Shown: one piece after another, positions 1 to 8,642 of the stretch
How the letters are laid out: every line of letters begins with the position of its first letter
How positions within the stretch are numbered: position 1 is the first letter of the stretch
NCBI RefSeq assembly: GCF_002189065.1
Contig: NZ_BDMN01000018.1
Location: 1 to 42,518, forward strand
Direction of reading: 5' to 3'
Length of the DNA stretch: 42,518 nt
DNA from: Bathymodiolus platifrons methanotrophic gill symbiont
GTDB lineage: Bacteria; Pseudomonadota; Gammaproteobacteria; Methylococcales; Methylomonadaceae
The notes under the pieces: generated by a model
Databases searched by the model: none
Seen by the model: only the letters and a program-made list of their open reading frames with translations
What the model was told of the DNA's origin: nothing
Position numbers and translations under genes: made by a program

Positions 1-550
1 CCTACATTCTTAACTTATTGTTTATTATGCTATCCCCCTTAAGTAAGCAGTATTAAGGACAGAAGGGGGTCGTGTAAAAACATAGTTGATTACCCATAAC
101 TCTTAGCCATATTACAATAATACTTGAAATATTAGTATGTTAAAAAACTCGTCATTCCCGAAGTCTACCCAGTCAAGCGTGGGCACAAGCTTTATCGGGA
201 ATCTTTGTCTAACCCCACGAGATTCCTGCTAAAAACATGCAGGAATGACGTAGTGTAGCTGAGAGTTATGGGTAATCAGGAAAACATATGCCATTGAAAT
301 TGCGTGATTAGTTTTAAGATATAAAACTTCCCCTAATCCCTCCTAACAGGAAGGGGATTTTGTTGAATACTTTCACTGTCTCTTTTGTCTGCATCTTATA
401 AGGGTGGGCTAAATATCCGCACCTCATTGTGCTATGTTATTTTATCTATTTCCAAGAGAGGGTATTATTAAATTCTCATTCCTGTGGGTTTATTTCACAT
501 GATTTTTCACTATATTCATTTCAATTCGCACATTTAAACAGGAGTCTTTT
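1..550. other. gene-free region upstream of mpl with repeats
   Basis: No credible coding region is visible here. A pair CCCCCTT (about 34-40) and AAGGGGG (about 63-69) could form a long-loop hairpin. A composite inverted-repeat element fills 86-280. A short palindromic stretch near 328-358 has TCCCCTAATCC facing GGAAGGGGA. Around 460-487 the sequence GGGTATTATTAAATTCTCATTCC resembles one end of the family A element seen complete at 7412-7580, so it may be a decayed half copy. The mpl promoter must lie in the last 150 bases, but I could not pick out a convincing -35/-10 pair. Confidence 0.6.
86..280. repeat. composite inverted-repeat element (MITE-like) with a nested repeat
   Basis: The ends are imperfect terminal inverted repeats of about 22 bases: TTGATTACCCATAACTCTTA at 86-105 faces GAGAGTTATGGGTAATCAGG at 261-280. 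Inside, 150-250 is a second palindromic unit beginning CGTCATTCCCG and ending CAGGAATGACG, a repeat type common in gammaproteobacterial intergenic DNA. No open reading frame lies inside. It looks like one small element carrying, or invaded by, another. Confidence 0.7.
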
Positions 551-1900
551 GTGCATATTCATATTTTAGGTATTTGCGGTACATTTATGGGTGGGCTTGC
601 TTTGATTGCAAGAGAGCTGGGGCATACTGTTAGTGGCTCTGATCAGAATGTATATCCTCCGATGAGCATGCAATTAGCTGAGCAAGGCATACAGTTAATG
701 CAGGGCTATAGGGCTGAAAATTTACAGATCAAACCAGATTTAGTCGTGATCGGTAATGCGCTGTCGCGGGGTAATCCTGAAGTTGAAGCGGTATTAAATC
801 AGGGTTTAAAATATACCTCGGGTCCACAGTGGTTGGCTGAATATGTGTTGCAGAATAAATGGGTGTTGGCTGTTGCAGGGACTCACGGAAAAACTACCAC
901 CAGTAGTATGCTTGCCTGGATTCTGGAGCACCAGGGCTTTAAACCCGGTTTTTTAATTGGTGGAATTCCGATGAATTTTGGCATTTCGGCGCGTTCAGGC
1001 GAGTCCGATTTTTTTGTTATTGAAGCGGATGAATATGATTCGGCATTTTTTGATAAGCGCTCCAAGTTTGTCCATTATCGACCGCGAACCGCCATTTTAA
1101 ATAATCTGGAATTTGATCATGCGGATATTTTTGATGATTTAGCAGCGATTAAGCGCCAGTTTCATCATTTAGTAAGAACTATTCCGGGTGAGGGGATGAT
1201 TATCTGCCCTGAAGCAGATGAAAATATACAAGATACTTTGGCTATGGGGTGCTGGACTCCGGTGCAATTAACTGCTATTAATCAGAATGCGGCATGGCAG
1301 GCAGAGTTACTAGAAGAGGATGGTAGTCATTTTAGTGTGGCATTTGAGCAGCAAATTCAGGGGCAAGTTAAATGGCCGTTAACCGGCTTGCATAATGTTT
1401 ATAATGCAGTAGCAGCAATTGCAGCAGCACGACATATCGGAATATTACCTGTCAATGCAATAGCGGCTTTAACAAAGTTTAAAAATGTTAAACGGCGCAT
1501 GGAAGTGATTGCCAATATTAAGGGTGTTACCGTCTATGATGATTTTGCTCATCATCCGACTGCTATTCAGATGACTTTACAGGGTTTACGCAAGCATGTG
1601 GGAGCAGAGAAAATCATTGCTGTGGTTGAACCTCGTTCAAATACAATGCGTATGGGAGTTCATCGTGAAGTATTGGCTGAATCCCTTGTCTTGGCAGATC
1701 GTACAATTATCTATCAGCCTGAAGAGCTAGACTGGGATTTAATGGCATTACAAACGGAGACAAATAATATTAAGATTTGTACCTCTATCGATGAAATTAT
1801 CAGCGAACTGCAGCAAGAAATGGCGCCCAATAGTCATTTTTTAATGATGAGTAATGGTAGTTTTGGCGGTATTTATCAGCGCTTACAAAGTGAGCTGTGA
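551..1900 (+). CDS. mpl: UDP-N-acetylmuramate:L-Ala-gamma-D-Glu-meso-DAP ligase
   Basis: This is a Mur-ligase-family enzyme that joins the recycled murein tripeptide L-Ala-D-Glu-mDAP directly to UDP-MurNAc in the cytoplasm, salvaging cell-wall material. The 449-residue length matches Mpl. The N-terminus has the Rossmann-like MHIHILGICGTFMGG typical of Mpl. The ATP-binding loop GTHGKTTT is at 110-117, followed by the central-domain motif EADEYDSAFFDKRSK and the C-terminal VYDDFAHHPTA and EPRSNTMRMG stretches. The start is GTG, chosen because AGGAG lies seven bases upstream and the protein begins exactly as family members do. It stands alone, with no peptidoglycan genes next to it. Identification is firm. 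Confidence 0.95.
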   Translation: MHIHILGICGTFMGGLALIARELGHTVSGSDQNVYPPMSMQLAEQGIQLMQGYRAENLQIKPDLVVIGNALSRGNPEVEAVLNQGLKYTSGPQWLAEYVLQNKWVLAVAGTHGKTTTSSMLAWILEHQGFKPGFLIGGIPMNFGISARSGESDFFVIEADEYDSAFFDKRSKFVHYRPRTAILNNLEFDHADIFDDLAAIKRQFHHLVRTIPGEGMIICPEADENIQDTLAMGCWTPVQLTAINQNAAWQAELLEEDGSHFSVAFEQQIQGQVKWPLTGLHNVYNAVAAIAAARHIGILPVNAIAALTKFKNVKRRMEVIANIKGVTVYDDFAHHPTAIQMTLQGLRKHVGAEKIIAVVEPRSNTMRMGVHREVLAESLVLADRTIIYQPEELDWDLMALQTETNNIKICTSIDEIISELQQEMAPNSHFLMMSNGSFGGIYQRLQSEL

Positions 1901-1916
1901 TTTGATAATAAACTTT

Positions 1917-1985
1917 ATCTTAGGAATTAAAATTAATTAATATCCCAATTTGATACTTTCGGGTATTTTTAAATCCTCAATCCCC
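1917..1985. repeat. short family A inverted-repeat element
   Basis: It begins CTTAGGAATTAAAATTAATT and ends with CGGGTATTTTTAAATCC, the two ends of the family A element seen complete at 7412-7580, with almost no core between them. It sits shortly after the mpl stop codon, and its stem could act as a weak transcription barrier before the pstS promoter. Confidence 0.5.
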
Positions 1986-2024
1986 TTCGTAGCCATATCA
2001 AATAAGCAGACGATTAATAATCTC

Positions 2025-2059
2025 ATGTCATAAAGCTGTCATATTCTCAATTCATAATA
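2025..2059 (+). promoter_or_regulatory. Pho box and -10 of the pstS promoter
   Basis: The 18 bases ATGTCATAAAGCTGTCAT at 2025-2042 hold two TGTCA half-sites spaced 11 bases apart, a near-perfect match to the PhoB consensus CTGTCATAWAWCTGTCAY. The -10 candidate CATAAT lies at 2054-2059, 11 bases after the box, as expected when the PhoB site takes the place of the -35. The pstS start codon is 35 bases further on. PhoB activation under phosphate limitation is a strong inference. Confidence 0.85.
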
Positions 2060-2093
2060 CGTTACATGTTAATTTGATAATGAGAGTATTAAA

Positions 2094-3080
2094 ATGAAAT
2101 TTACTTCTAAAGCTAAATCTTTAGTCGCTGCTGCTGGATTGGTTTCAGCAAGCTTGGTAAGCAATTCTGTGATGGCTGTGCAAACAGTCGATCCTGATCT
2201 TGTAGAATATAAAAAAGAAAGTGGCGTTGCCGGTAATCTATCCAGTGTTGGCTCTGATACTTTAGCAAATCTTATGACTTTATGGGCTGAGTCATTCAAG
2301 CGTTATTATCCTAATGTAAATATTCAGATTCAGGCAGCAGGTTCATCTACAGCGCCGCCGGCTTTAACAGAAGCAACTGCAAATATCGGTCCTATGAGTC
2401 GTAAAATGAAAGACAAGGAACTGGATGCTTTTGAAAAAAAGTATGGTTATAAGTCTACTGCAGTTCCTGTTGCCATCGATGCATTGGCGGTTTATGTCAA
2501 CAAAGATAATCCGATTGAAGGTATGACAATTGCTCAGGTTGACGCGATTATGTCGTCAACACGCAAATGTGGCTATGCAACTGATATAGCTACCTGGGGT
2601 GATGCGGGCTTAACTGATTCATGGGCGAGTAAGAGCATTCAGTTATATGGACGTAATTCGGTGTCAGGTACGTATGGTTATTTTAAGAAAAAAGCTTTAT
2701 GTAAAGGGGATTTCAAGAACAACGTAAATGAGCAGCCTGGATCAGCATCAGTTGTGCAGTCTGTGTCTACCTCGTTGAACGGTATTGGTTATTCTGGCAT
2801 CGGTTATAAAACATCAGGGGTTAAAGCAGTTTCATTAACGAAAAAAGAAGGCTCTCCATTTGTTGCTGCAACGCCGGAGAATGCACTATCAGGTAAATAC
2901 CCTTTGGCGCGTTTCTTATATGTTTATGTTAATAAAAAGCCTAACCATCCTTTAGCACCATTGGAAAGAGAGTTTATTAAGATGGTTCTTTCTAAAGAAG
3001 GTCAGCAAATTGTAATTAAAGACGGCTATATTCCTCTGCCTGCCAGTGTCGTTAAGAAAAAGTTAGCTGAACTACAATAA
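2094..3080 (+). CDS. pstS: periplasmic phosphate-binding protein PstS
   Basis: This is the substrate-binding protein of the high-affinity phosphate ABC transporter, acting in the periplasm and delivering phosphate to PstCA. Residues 1 to about 28 form a clear signal peptide (basic start, alanine/valine-rich core, cleavage after SVMA). The mature part has the PBP-like phosphate signature [18 protein letters not shown], the [10 protein letters not shown] loop, [11 protein letters not shown] and [12 protein letters not shown]. At 328 residues it is the usual length for the marine-gammaproteobacterial PstS group. A GAGAG ribosome-binding site precedes the ATG. It heads the pst cluster behind its own Pho box, and the 380-base gap before pstC suggests it is made as a separate abundant transcript. 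Confidence 0.95.
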   Translation: MKFTSKAKSLVAAAGLVSASLVSNSVMAVQTVDPDLVEYKKESGVAGNLSSVGSDTLANLMTLWAESFKRYYPNVNIQIQAAGSSTAPPALTEATANIGPMSRKMKDKELDAFEKKYGYKSTAVPVAIDALAVYVNKDNPIEGMTIAQVDAIMSSTRKCGYATDIATWGDAGLTDSWASKSIQLYGRNSVSGTYGYFKKKALCKGDFKNNVNEQPGSASVVQSVSTSLNGIGYSGIGYKTSGVKAVSLTKKEGSPFVAATPENALSGKYPLARFLYVYVNKKPNHPLAPLEREFIKMVLSKEGQQIVIKDGYIPLPASVVKKKLAELQ

Positions 3081-3107
3081 CTTTGCCTGAGCAGGGATCA
3101 TGAAATT

Positions 3108-3166
3108 GTAGGGCGCGGCTTCAGCTCGCCAGTTCTAAATAAAGGTGGTCTGAAACCATGCCCTAC
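3108..3166. repeat. palindromic intergenic repeat
   Basis: GTAGGGC at 3108-3114 pairs with GCCCTAC at 3160-3166. The interior GGCTTCAGCTCGCC resembles the GGCTTTAGCCCGCC stretch at 37009-37023, so this is a dispersed family with a second copy after the rubredoxin gene. It may act as a transcription barrier or mRNA 3' stabiliser for pstS. Confidence 0.6.
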
Positions 3167-3224
3167 AGTGCTCTCAATTTATTTCACGTTAATCCATTAG
3201 TGAGTTCTGGCTTTTTTTTGGTAA

Positions 3225-3382
3225 GGGAGCTGGAAATAAATAAACGTCCACTATTGGGCAGGATTTTTGTTCGTATTCAAGGCGTAGTAACAGGCGCATA
3301 GCAGGCTACGCAACTGTTACTACAGCGTAGAAGACGGACAAAAAGACCAGCAATCTTGGATGATGTGTGTTTCCATCTCCCT
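3225..3382 (+). repeat. family B inverted-repeat element, copy 1
   Basis: This is a 158-base MITE-like element with no coding capacity. The ends GGGAGCTGGAAA and TTTCCATCTCCC pair with one mismatch. The centre holds nested stems: GTAGTAACAG pairs with CTGTTACTAC, enclosing GCATAGC-AG-GCTACGC. Almost the whole unit can fold into one long hairpin. A nearly identical copy of the same length lies in reverse at 22076-22233, and a diverged one at 33586-33751. Confidence 0.8.
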
Positions 3383-3388
3383 AAGTTC

Positions 3389-3422
3389 ATGTCACATTGT
3401 TGTCATATAAGGATTGTACAAT
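3389..3422 (+). promoter_or_regulatory. Pho box and -10 of the pstC promoter
   Basis: ATGTCACATTGTTGTCAT at 3389-3406 again carries two TGTCA half-sites at 11-base spacing, though the bases between them fit the PhoB consensus less well than at pstS. TACAAT at 3417-3422 is a good -10 placed 10 bases after the box. This gives pstCAB its own phosphate-starvation promoter, separate from that of pstS. Confidence 0.7.
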
Positions 3423-3460
3423 AGAATATTGATTCGAAAACCACGCAATGATCTTTATTT

Positions 3461-5710
3461 ATGGCAACTTCTAACCTTCAGATAAGTGCAACTTATCAAA
3501 AATGGCGCAAGATAAAAGACCAGCTAGCCCGTTATGGCGTTGTTGCCGGCGGTCTGGGTGTTATTGTTGCCATTGTCTTGATTTTCTTCTATTTGATGTA
3601 TGTGGTCTACCCACTTTTTGTTTCTGCAGAGGCGCATCCGGTACATCAATACCAGGTGCCTGAGGCTTCAGCTGGTAAGACTTTGTTCTTTACCCCTGAA
3701 GAGCAGAATGAAGTCGCAGTACGCTTTACCGATCAAGGTAAAGCCGTTTTTTTTGCAGTAGATAGCGGTGTGGTGCTTAAAACCGAGTCTATCGGAGTCC
3801 CAGTCGATGTGGCTATTACCAGTTTTGCCGTTGGTTCACCCTCGCAAGGTTATGTGGTATACGGACTGTCTAATGGCGGAGTTATTGTTGTAAGGCATAA
3901 ATATCGCATTACATATCCCAATGATAAGCGCTTAATTACGCCGCAGTTAGAATTTCCATTAGGCGAGCAAGCTCTACAAATTGACCCGGAAGGGAAGGCT
4001 ATTATTGATATTGCCTTTAGATCAAATGAGTCAGGTACAACCTTTGTCGCAAGAACAGCAGATAACCGGGTTTTATTAACTAATTTATTTAAGGAAGACT
4101 CTCTTTTTGCCGATGAAGACAGTTTTGAACGTTTCGATGCCAGGTTAGAAGTTGATGCAATTGACCTTGAATTTCTGTTACTCGATAAAGAGCAGAGAAA
4201 CCTGTACCTGGCGACACGAGATGGCCATTTAAGCCTGTTTAATATCAGCGATAAGCAACATCCGGTCCTTGTTCAACATACACAAATCCTTAATGCAGGT
4301 GATCAGCTTACCAGTCTGGTTTTTTTGACCGGCGAGTTATCTTTATTGGCGGGAGATAATAATGGTCTCGTGAGCCAGTGGAGTCTGGTGCGTGATGCCA
4401 CGAATCATTACTCTGTGCAGAAACTGCGCGCATTTAAAGTTTCTGAACTACCTGTTGTTGCCATAGATGCTGAGCAGCGGCGCAAAGGTTTTATTGCTGT
4501 TGATGCTCAAGGTGTTGCAGGGATTTATCATTCTACTGCAGAAAGAGAGTTACTCAGGATGAAGGTTACCTCGGCGGTGCCTAAGTTACTAGTGATGTCC
4601 CCAAGAGCTAATGCTTTCTTATTGCAGGATAATCTGGGCATGATTCATGTCTGGGAAGTTGATAATGAACACCCGGAAGTCTCAATAAAGTCAATCTGGC
4701 AAGAAGTCTGGTATGAGAGTTATCCACAACCTGATTATATCTGGCAATCCTCTTCATCAAGTAATGACTTTGAACCGAAATACAGCCTGACCCCACTAGT
4801 TTTTGGAACTTTGAAGGCGGCTTTTTATGCCATGATGTTAGCTGTTCCTTTAGCGATTATGGGCGCGATTTATACCGCTTATTTTATGGCGCCAGGCTTG
4901 CGCAGAGTGGTCAAGCCCAGTATTGAGATTATGGAGGCTCTGCCTACCGTTATTCTGGGTTTTCTGGCAGGTTTATGGCTGGCTCCTTTTGTCGAAGAGC
5001 ACTTAATGTCAGTGTTTAGCATTTTATTAGTACTGCCCATCTCTGTGTTACTGTTCGCTTTTGCATGGCAGTTTTTACCTAAGTCTATACGTTTGAAAGT
5101 CCCTGATGGGTATGATGCTGCATTGCTTATCCCCGTCATTCTATTGGCGACGTGGTTCGCTTATAGCGTTAGCGCTCCATTAGAAGATCTGATGTTTAAT
5201 GGTGAGCTTATTGTCTGGTTTAATAATGAGCTGGGCATAGGTTATGATCAGCGTAACTCGCTGGTGGTCGGTATCGCCATGGGTTTCGCTGTGATTCCTA
5301 CTATTTTTTCGATTACTGAAGATGCAATTTTTAGTGTACCTAAGCATTTAAGTGTTGGGTCTTTAGCTTTAGGTGCAACACCCTGGCAAACGATGACTAA
5401 AGTGGTGTTATTAACAGCGAGCCCGGGGATTTTTTCTGCGGTTATGATTGGTCTGGGGCGAGCTGTGGGCGAAACTATGATTGTCTTAATGGCAACAGGT
5501 AATACTCCGGTAATGGATTTAAGTGTATTTCAGGGCATGCGTACTTTATCTGCCAATATTGCGGTTGAAATGCCGGAGGCGGAAGTGGATAGCACTCATT
5601 ATCGGGTGCTATTTTTAGCAGCACTGGTTTTATTCGCCTTTACCTTTGTTTTTAATACGTTGGCTGAGCTGATTCGTCAGCGTTTACGTGAAAAATACAG
5701 CTCATTATGA
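3461..5710 (+). CDS. pstC: phosphate ABC transporter permease PstC (extended form)
   Basis: This is one of the two inner-membrane permeases of the PstSCAB phosphate importer. At 749 residues it is much longer than E. coli PstC (about 320). A membrane segment near residues 28-50 is followed by a large region (about 55-430) that should be periplasmic and looks beta-propeller-like (repeated blocks such as LYLATRDGHLSLFNI and LLAGDNNGLVSQWSL). The permease domain occupies about 445-745, with several membrane helices and the ABC-coupling EAA-type loop SVGSLALGATPWQTMTKVVL. The extended form is found in Vibrio-like and other gammaproteobacterial pst clusters. No strong ribosome-binding site precedes the chosen ATG, so the exact start is less certain. 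pstA follows after 37 bases. Confidence 0.92.
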   Translation: MATSNLQISATYQKWRKIKDQLARYGVVAGGLGVIVAIVLIFFYLMYVVYPLFVSAEAHPVHQYQVPEASAGKTLFFTPEEQNEVAVRFTDQGKAVFFAVDSGVVLKTESIGVPVDVAITSFAVGSPSQGYVVYGLSNGGVIVVRHKYRITYPNDKRLITPQLEFPLGEQALQIDPEGKAIIDIAFRSNESGTTFVARTADNRVLLTNLFKEDSLFADEDSFERFDARLEVDAIDLEFLLLDKEQRNLYLATRDGHLSLFNISDKQHPVLVQHTQILNAGDQLTSLVFLTGELSLLAGDNNGLVSQWSLVRDATNHYSVQKLRAFKVSELPVVAIDAEQRRKGFIAVDAQGVAGIYHSTAERELLRMKVTSAVPKLLVMSPRANAFLLQDNLGMIHVWEVDNEHPEVSIKSIWQEVWYESYPQPDYIWQSSSSSNDFEPKYSLTPLVFGTLKAAFYAMMLAVPLAIMGAIYTAYFMAPGLRRVVKPSIEIMEALPTVILGFLAGLWLAPFVEEHLMSVFSILLVLPISVLLFAFAWQFLPKSIRLKVPDGYDAALLIPVILLATWFAYSVSAPLEDLMFNGELIVWFNNELGIGYDQRNSLVVGIAMGFAVIPTIFSITEDAIFSVPKHLSVGSLALGATPWQTMTKVVLLTASPGIFSAVMIGLGRAVGETMIVLMATGNTPVMDLSVFQGMRTLSANIAVEMPEAEVDSTHYRVLFLAALVLFAFTFVFNTLAELIRQRLREKYSSL

Positions 5711-5747
5711 TGCATGATTATAGAATTACAGATTTAAGGGTGTCGGT

Positions 5748-7406
5748 ATGATTCGTGAATGGTTTAAAACAGGTGCGCCGTGGGTCTGGTTAAATGCCGC
5801 CGCCGTAAGCTTAAGCTTGATTATGGTTTTTGGCTTATTAGCATTGATTGCAGTACGTGGCTTAGGGCATTTTTGGCCAGCGCAGGTCGCCGCTATTGAA
5901 TATGTCGAAAAAGGTAGTAAGCAAACTATTACTGTTGTCGGGGAAATGGTTGAGCAGCAAGTACTCAAACCAGAGCTTGCCAAAGCCGCAGGTTATACAC
6001 CAGAGCAGGCTGCTGCAGGGTTAGCACAGTATTTAGTGAAAACAGGTAATAGAGATATCAGTGGTCTGGATTTTCGCTGGTTACTGGGTAAAGATATGCG
6101 TCAGACTAGTTATCCTGAGAATTTAATGGTGCTGGAGCGTCGTGAGTGGGGAAATTTCTACGGCTATTTAGAAAGCATTAAGCAGAGTGGAGAAGTTGTT
6201 GCGCAGGGGGAAGGTGCCTGGGCGGATTTAGCAATCCGTATGCAGCGTACACTGGATATCTTTGAGCAAATTAAAGATATTGAGAGGGGTGAAATTGGTA
6301 CTATTAATTATCAATTGGAGCGCCTACGTCTAAAGCAACGAAAATTAGAATTAGAAAATAAGTTTGATGCTACAGCAAAGCAAGGTCTTGTTTTGCAGAA
6401 AGCAGAGCTGCAAAAAAAATATCAGGCCTTGCAGGCTAATCTAACGGATCTCAATCAGAAAATTAGACGGGATAGTCTAGTCGCTAAAACATCTAATGGA
6501 CAGCAAGTTGAGATTGCATTAGAAAAAGTTGTCCTTTATTATCAACCGAATGCGATGAATGTTTTGCAAAAAACAGGGCATTATTTTAGAAAAGTCTGGG
6601 AATTTTTAAGCGATGATCCACGCGAAGCTAATACTGAAGGGGGCGTTTTTCCTGCGATTTTTGGTACCGTGATGATGGTCATGATTATGGCGGTTATTGT
6701 CACGCCTTTTGGCGTGATTGCTGCAGTGTATATGCGTGAATATGCCAAACAAGGCACTATGACACGTATTATTCGTATTGCCGTCAATAATCTGGCAGGT
6801 GTGCCTTCTATTGTTTACGGGGTGTTTGGGCTAGGGTTTTTTGTTTATATTCTGGGTGGCAATATCGATGCCTTGTTTTTCCCGGAAGCAATGCCAGCTC
6901 CTACTTTTGGTACCCCGGGAATGTTGTGGGCATCATTGACGTTGGCATTATTGACTTTACCTGTCGTGATTGTGTCAACGGAAGAAGGTTTATCACGTAT
7001 TCCTAAATCTATCCGCGAAGGTAGCCTGGCTTTAGGGGCAACTAAAGCAGAAACTTTATGGCGTACGGTGTTGCCAATGGCTAGCCCTGCAATGATGACC
7101 GGTTTGATTTTAGCTGTGGCTCGAGCTGCAGGAGAGGTTGCCCCGCTAATGCTAGTCGGGGTGGTGAAATTAGCGCCGACGCTACCGCTAGATGGTAATT
7201 TTCCTTTTATGCATTTAGATAGAAAATTTATGCATCTAGGTTTTCATATTTATGATGTTGGCTTCCAAAGCCCTAATGTTGAAGCAGCTAGACCTTTGGT
7301 TTATGCCACTGCCTTGTTATTAGTAATGGTCATTATCGGCTTGAATTTATTTGCTGTTGGAATAAGAAACCATCTACGCGAAAAATATAGAGCATTAGAA
7401 AATTAA
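5748..7406 (+). CDS. pstA: phosphate ABC transporter permease PstA (extended form)
   Basis: This is the second inner-membrane permease of the Pst system, pairing with PstC. It has 552 residues against about 300 in E. coli. The extra length lies between a first membrane segment (about 15-38) and the permease core (about 300-545). This insert should be periplasmic and includes a helical, charged stretch (about 170-245, rich in Glu, Lys, Gln and Leu) likely to form a coiled coil. The core has the coupling loop REGSLALGATKAETLWRTVL and ends RNHLREKYRALEN, close to the PstC C-terminus. AAGGGTG upstream of the ATG serves as ribosome-binding site. Matched enlargement of PstC and PstA suggests the two extra domains meet in the periplasm; that is inference. 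Confidence 0.92.
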   Translation: MIREWFKTGAPWVWLNAAAVSLSLIMVFGLLALIAVRGLGHFWPAQVAAIEYVEKGSKQTITVVGEMVEQQVLKPELAKAAGYTPEQAAAGLAQYLVKTGNRDISGLDFRWLLGKDMRQTSYPENLMVLERREWGNFYGYLESIKQSGEVVAQGEGAWADLAIRMQRTLDIFEQIKDIERGEIGTINYQLERLRLKQRKLELENKFDATAKQGLVLQKAELQKKYQALQANLTDLNQKIRRDSLVAKTSNGQQVEIALEKVVLYYQPNAMNVLQKTGHYFRKVWEFLSDDPREANTEGGVFPAIFGTVMMVMIMAVIVTPFGVIAAVYMREYAKQGTMTRIIRIAVNNLAGVPSIVYGVFGLGFFVYILGGNIDALFFPEAMPAPTFGTPGMLWASLTLALLTLPVVIVSTEEGLSRIPKSIREGSLALGATKAETLWRTVLPMASPAMMTGLILAVARAAGEVAPLMLVGVVKLAPTLPLDGNFPFMHLDRKFMHLGFHIYDVGFQSPNVEAARPLVYATALLLVMVIIGLNLFAVGIRNHLREKYRALEN

Positions 7407-7737
7407 TAGCTCCTTAGGAACGAGAATTCAATAATACCCGAGTCTGACTTGTCTTTTGACTCCACATCCGCCCTAAAAAAACAGTTGCGTAGCCTGCTAT
7501 GCGCCTATTTTCCTAGTACGACTGTGAATCCAAAATCCTGCGCCATACTTTCGGGTATTATTAAATCCTAGCTTCTTAGGTGAGTTTTTATCGCCATGAA
7601 GTACGTGAAGTGAGCAAAGAAAGTTTGCTAGTAATTTGCCGAATAAGCATCTGAATTTCAGAAAAGCATAGTTTCAAGGCCTGCAAACTTTTCATGGTAA
7701 AAATAATTATTTAAATACACAGTAACCGAGTAACCCT
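7407..7737. other. pstA-pstB intergenic region
   Basis: This 331-base gap separates genes that are tightly joined in most pst operons. A family A inverted-repeat element takes up 7412-7580. The remaining 157 bases show no Pho box and no convincing promoter, so pstB is probably reached by read-through from pstCA. Confidence 0.55.
7412..7580. repeat. family A inverted-repeat element (complete copy)
   Basis: Left end CCTTAGGAACGAGAATTCAA continues to AATACCCGA, and the right end TCGGGTATTATTAAATCC continues to CTTCTTAGG. They pair over about 30 bases with a few mismatches. The 110-base core contains GCGTAGCCTGCTATGCGC, the same palindromic module found at the centre of family B elements. It starts six bases after the pstA stop codon. 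No coding capacity is visible. Confidence 0.75.
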
Positions 7738-8571
7738 ATGAGTACCGAACCAGTACGTACACATGCCATTGATATGAGTGCTATTGCACAAAATAATCAA
7801 GTCAAAAGCCAGGTAGCAGAAACCAGTATTAGCATACAGGGCTTAAATCTGTTTTATGGCGAAAAACAAGCCTTACACGGTATTACTATGGAAATACCTA
7901 AAAAACAGGTGACTGCTTATATTGGTCCGAGTGGTTGTGGTAAATCAACTTTATTGCGCTGCATAAATCGTATGAATGATTTAGTTGATATAGCCAGAAT
8001 TGAGGGCAGTATTAAAATAGAAGGCAAAGATATTTATCGGCCTGGTGTTGATGTGGCAGAATTACGTAGGCATGTGGGGATGGTATTTCAGAAGCCGAAC
8101 CCGTTTCCTAAATCTATTTATGAGAATGTTGCTTATGGTCTGCGTATACAAGGGATTAATGACCGTAGAACTCTGGATGAAGCGGTTGAAAAGTCACTGC
8201 GTGGTGCTGCAATCTGGGATGAAGTAAAAGATCGTTTGCAGGATAATGCTCTGGGGTTATCTGGAGGACAACAGCAGCGCTTGGTAATTGCCCGGGCCAT
8301 CGCTATTGAGCCAACAATTTTGTTGCTGGACGAGCCTTCTTCGGCACTGGATCCCATTTCATCTTTAAAAATTGAAGAGTTGATCAATGAGTTGAAAAAG
8401 ACCTACACCATTGTGATTGTTACGCATAATATGCAACAGGCTGCGCGCGTATCAGATTACACTGCTTTTATGTATATGGGGGACTTAATAGAGTTTGGTG
8501 ATACCAATAATATCTTTACTAACCCTACAAAAAAGCAAACGGAAGATTATATTACCGGACGATACGGGTAA
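7738..8571 (+). CDS. pstB: phosphate ABC transporter ATP-binding protein PstB
   Basis: This is the cytoplasmic ATPase that powers phosphate import through PstCA; it also takes part with PhoU in phosphate signalling to PhoR. All ABC motifs are present: Walker [10 protein letters not shown] (63-71), the Q-loop [17 protein letters not shown] typical of PstB, signature LSGGQQQR (about 174), Walker [15 protein letters not shown] (about 196) and the switch histidine in [13 protein letters not shown]. Its 277 residues include an N-terminal extension of about 25 residues compared with E. coli PstB. phoU follows after 71 bases. Confidence 0.96.
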   Translation: MSTEPVRTHAIDMSAIAQNNQVKSQVAETSISIQGLNLFYGEKQALHGITMEIPKKQVTAYIGPSGCGKSTLLRCINRMNDLVDIARIEGSIKIEGKDIYRPGVDVAELRRHVGMVFQKPNPFPKSIYENVAYGLRIQGINDRRTLDEAVEKSLRGAAIWDEVKDRLQDNALGLSGGQQQRLVIARAIAIEPTILLLDEPSSALDPISSLKIEELINELKKTYTIVIVTHNMQQAARVSDYTAFMYMGDLIEFGDTNNIFTNPTKKQTEDYITGRYG

Positions 8572-8642
8572 AGAAGAATAGCGAGTGCATTGATACTGTC
8601 AGGAAGCAGTAACTGGATACGATAATAAGCGAGCAAGAAAAA

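Larger units (their letters stand above)
3081..3460. other. pstS-pstC intergenic region
   Basis: No gene is visible in this 380-base gap. From left to right it holds a palindromic repeat (3108-3166), a 158-base family B inverted-repeat element (3225-3382) and a second Pho-type promoter (3389-3422). The repeats could end most pstS transcripts, with pstCAB then starting from the second promoter. The short distance between repeat and Pho box suggests the element inserted just upstream of a working promoter without breaking it. Confidence 0.7.

Noticed and set aside
883-1065. Antisense frames inside mpl, pstC, hisF, rpoD and other genes
   Set aside because: They lie wholly within strongly conserved genes on the other strand or frame, with no domain content and no translation signals of their own.
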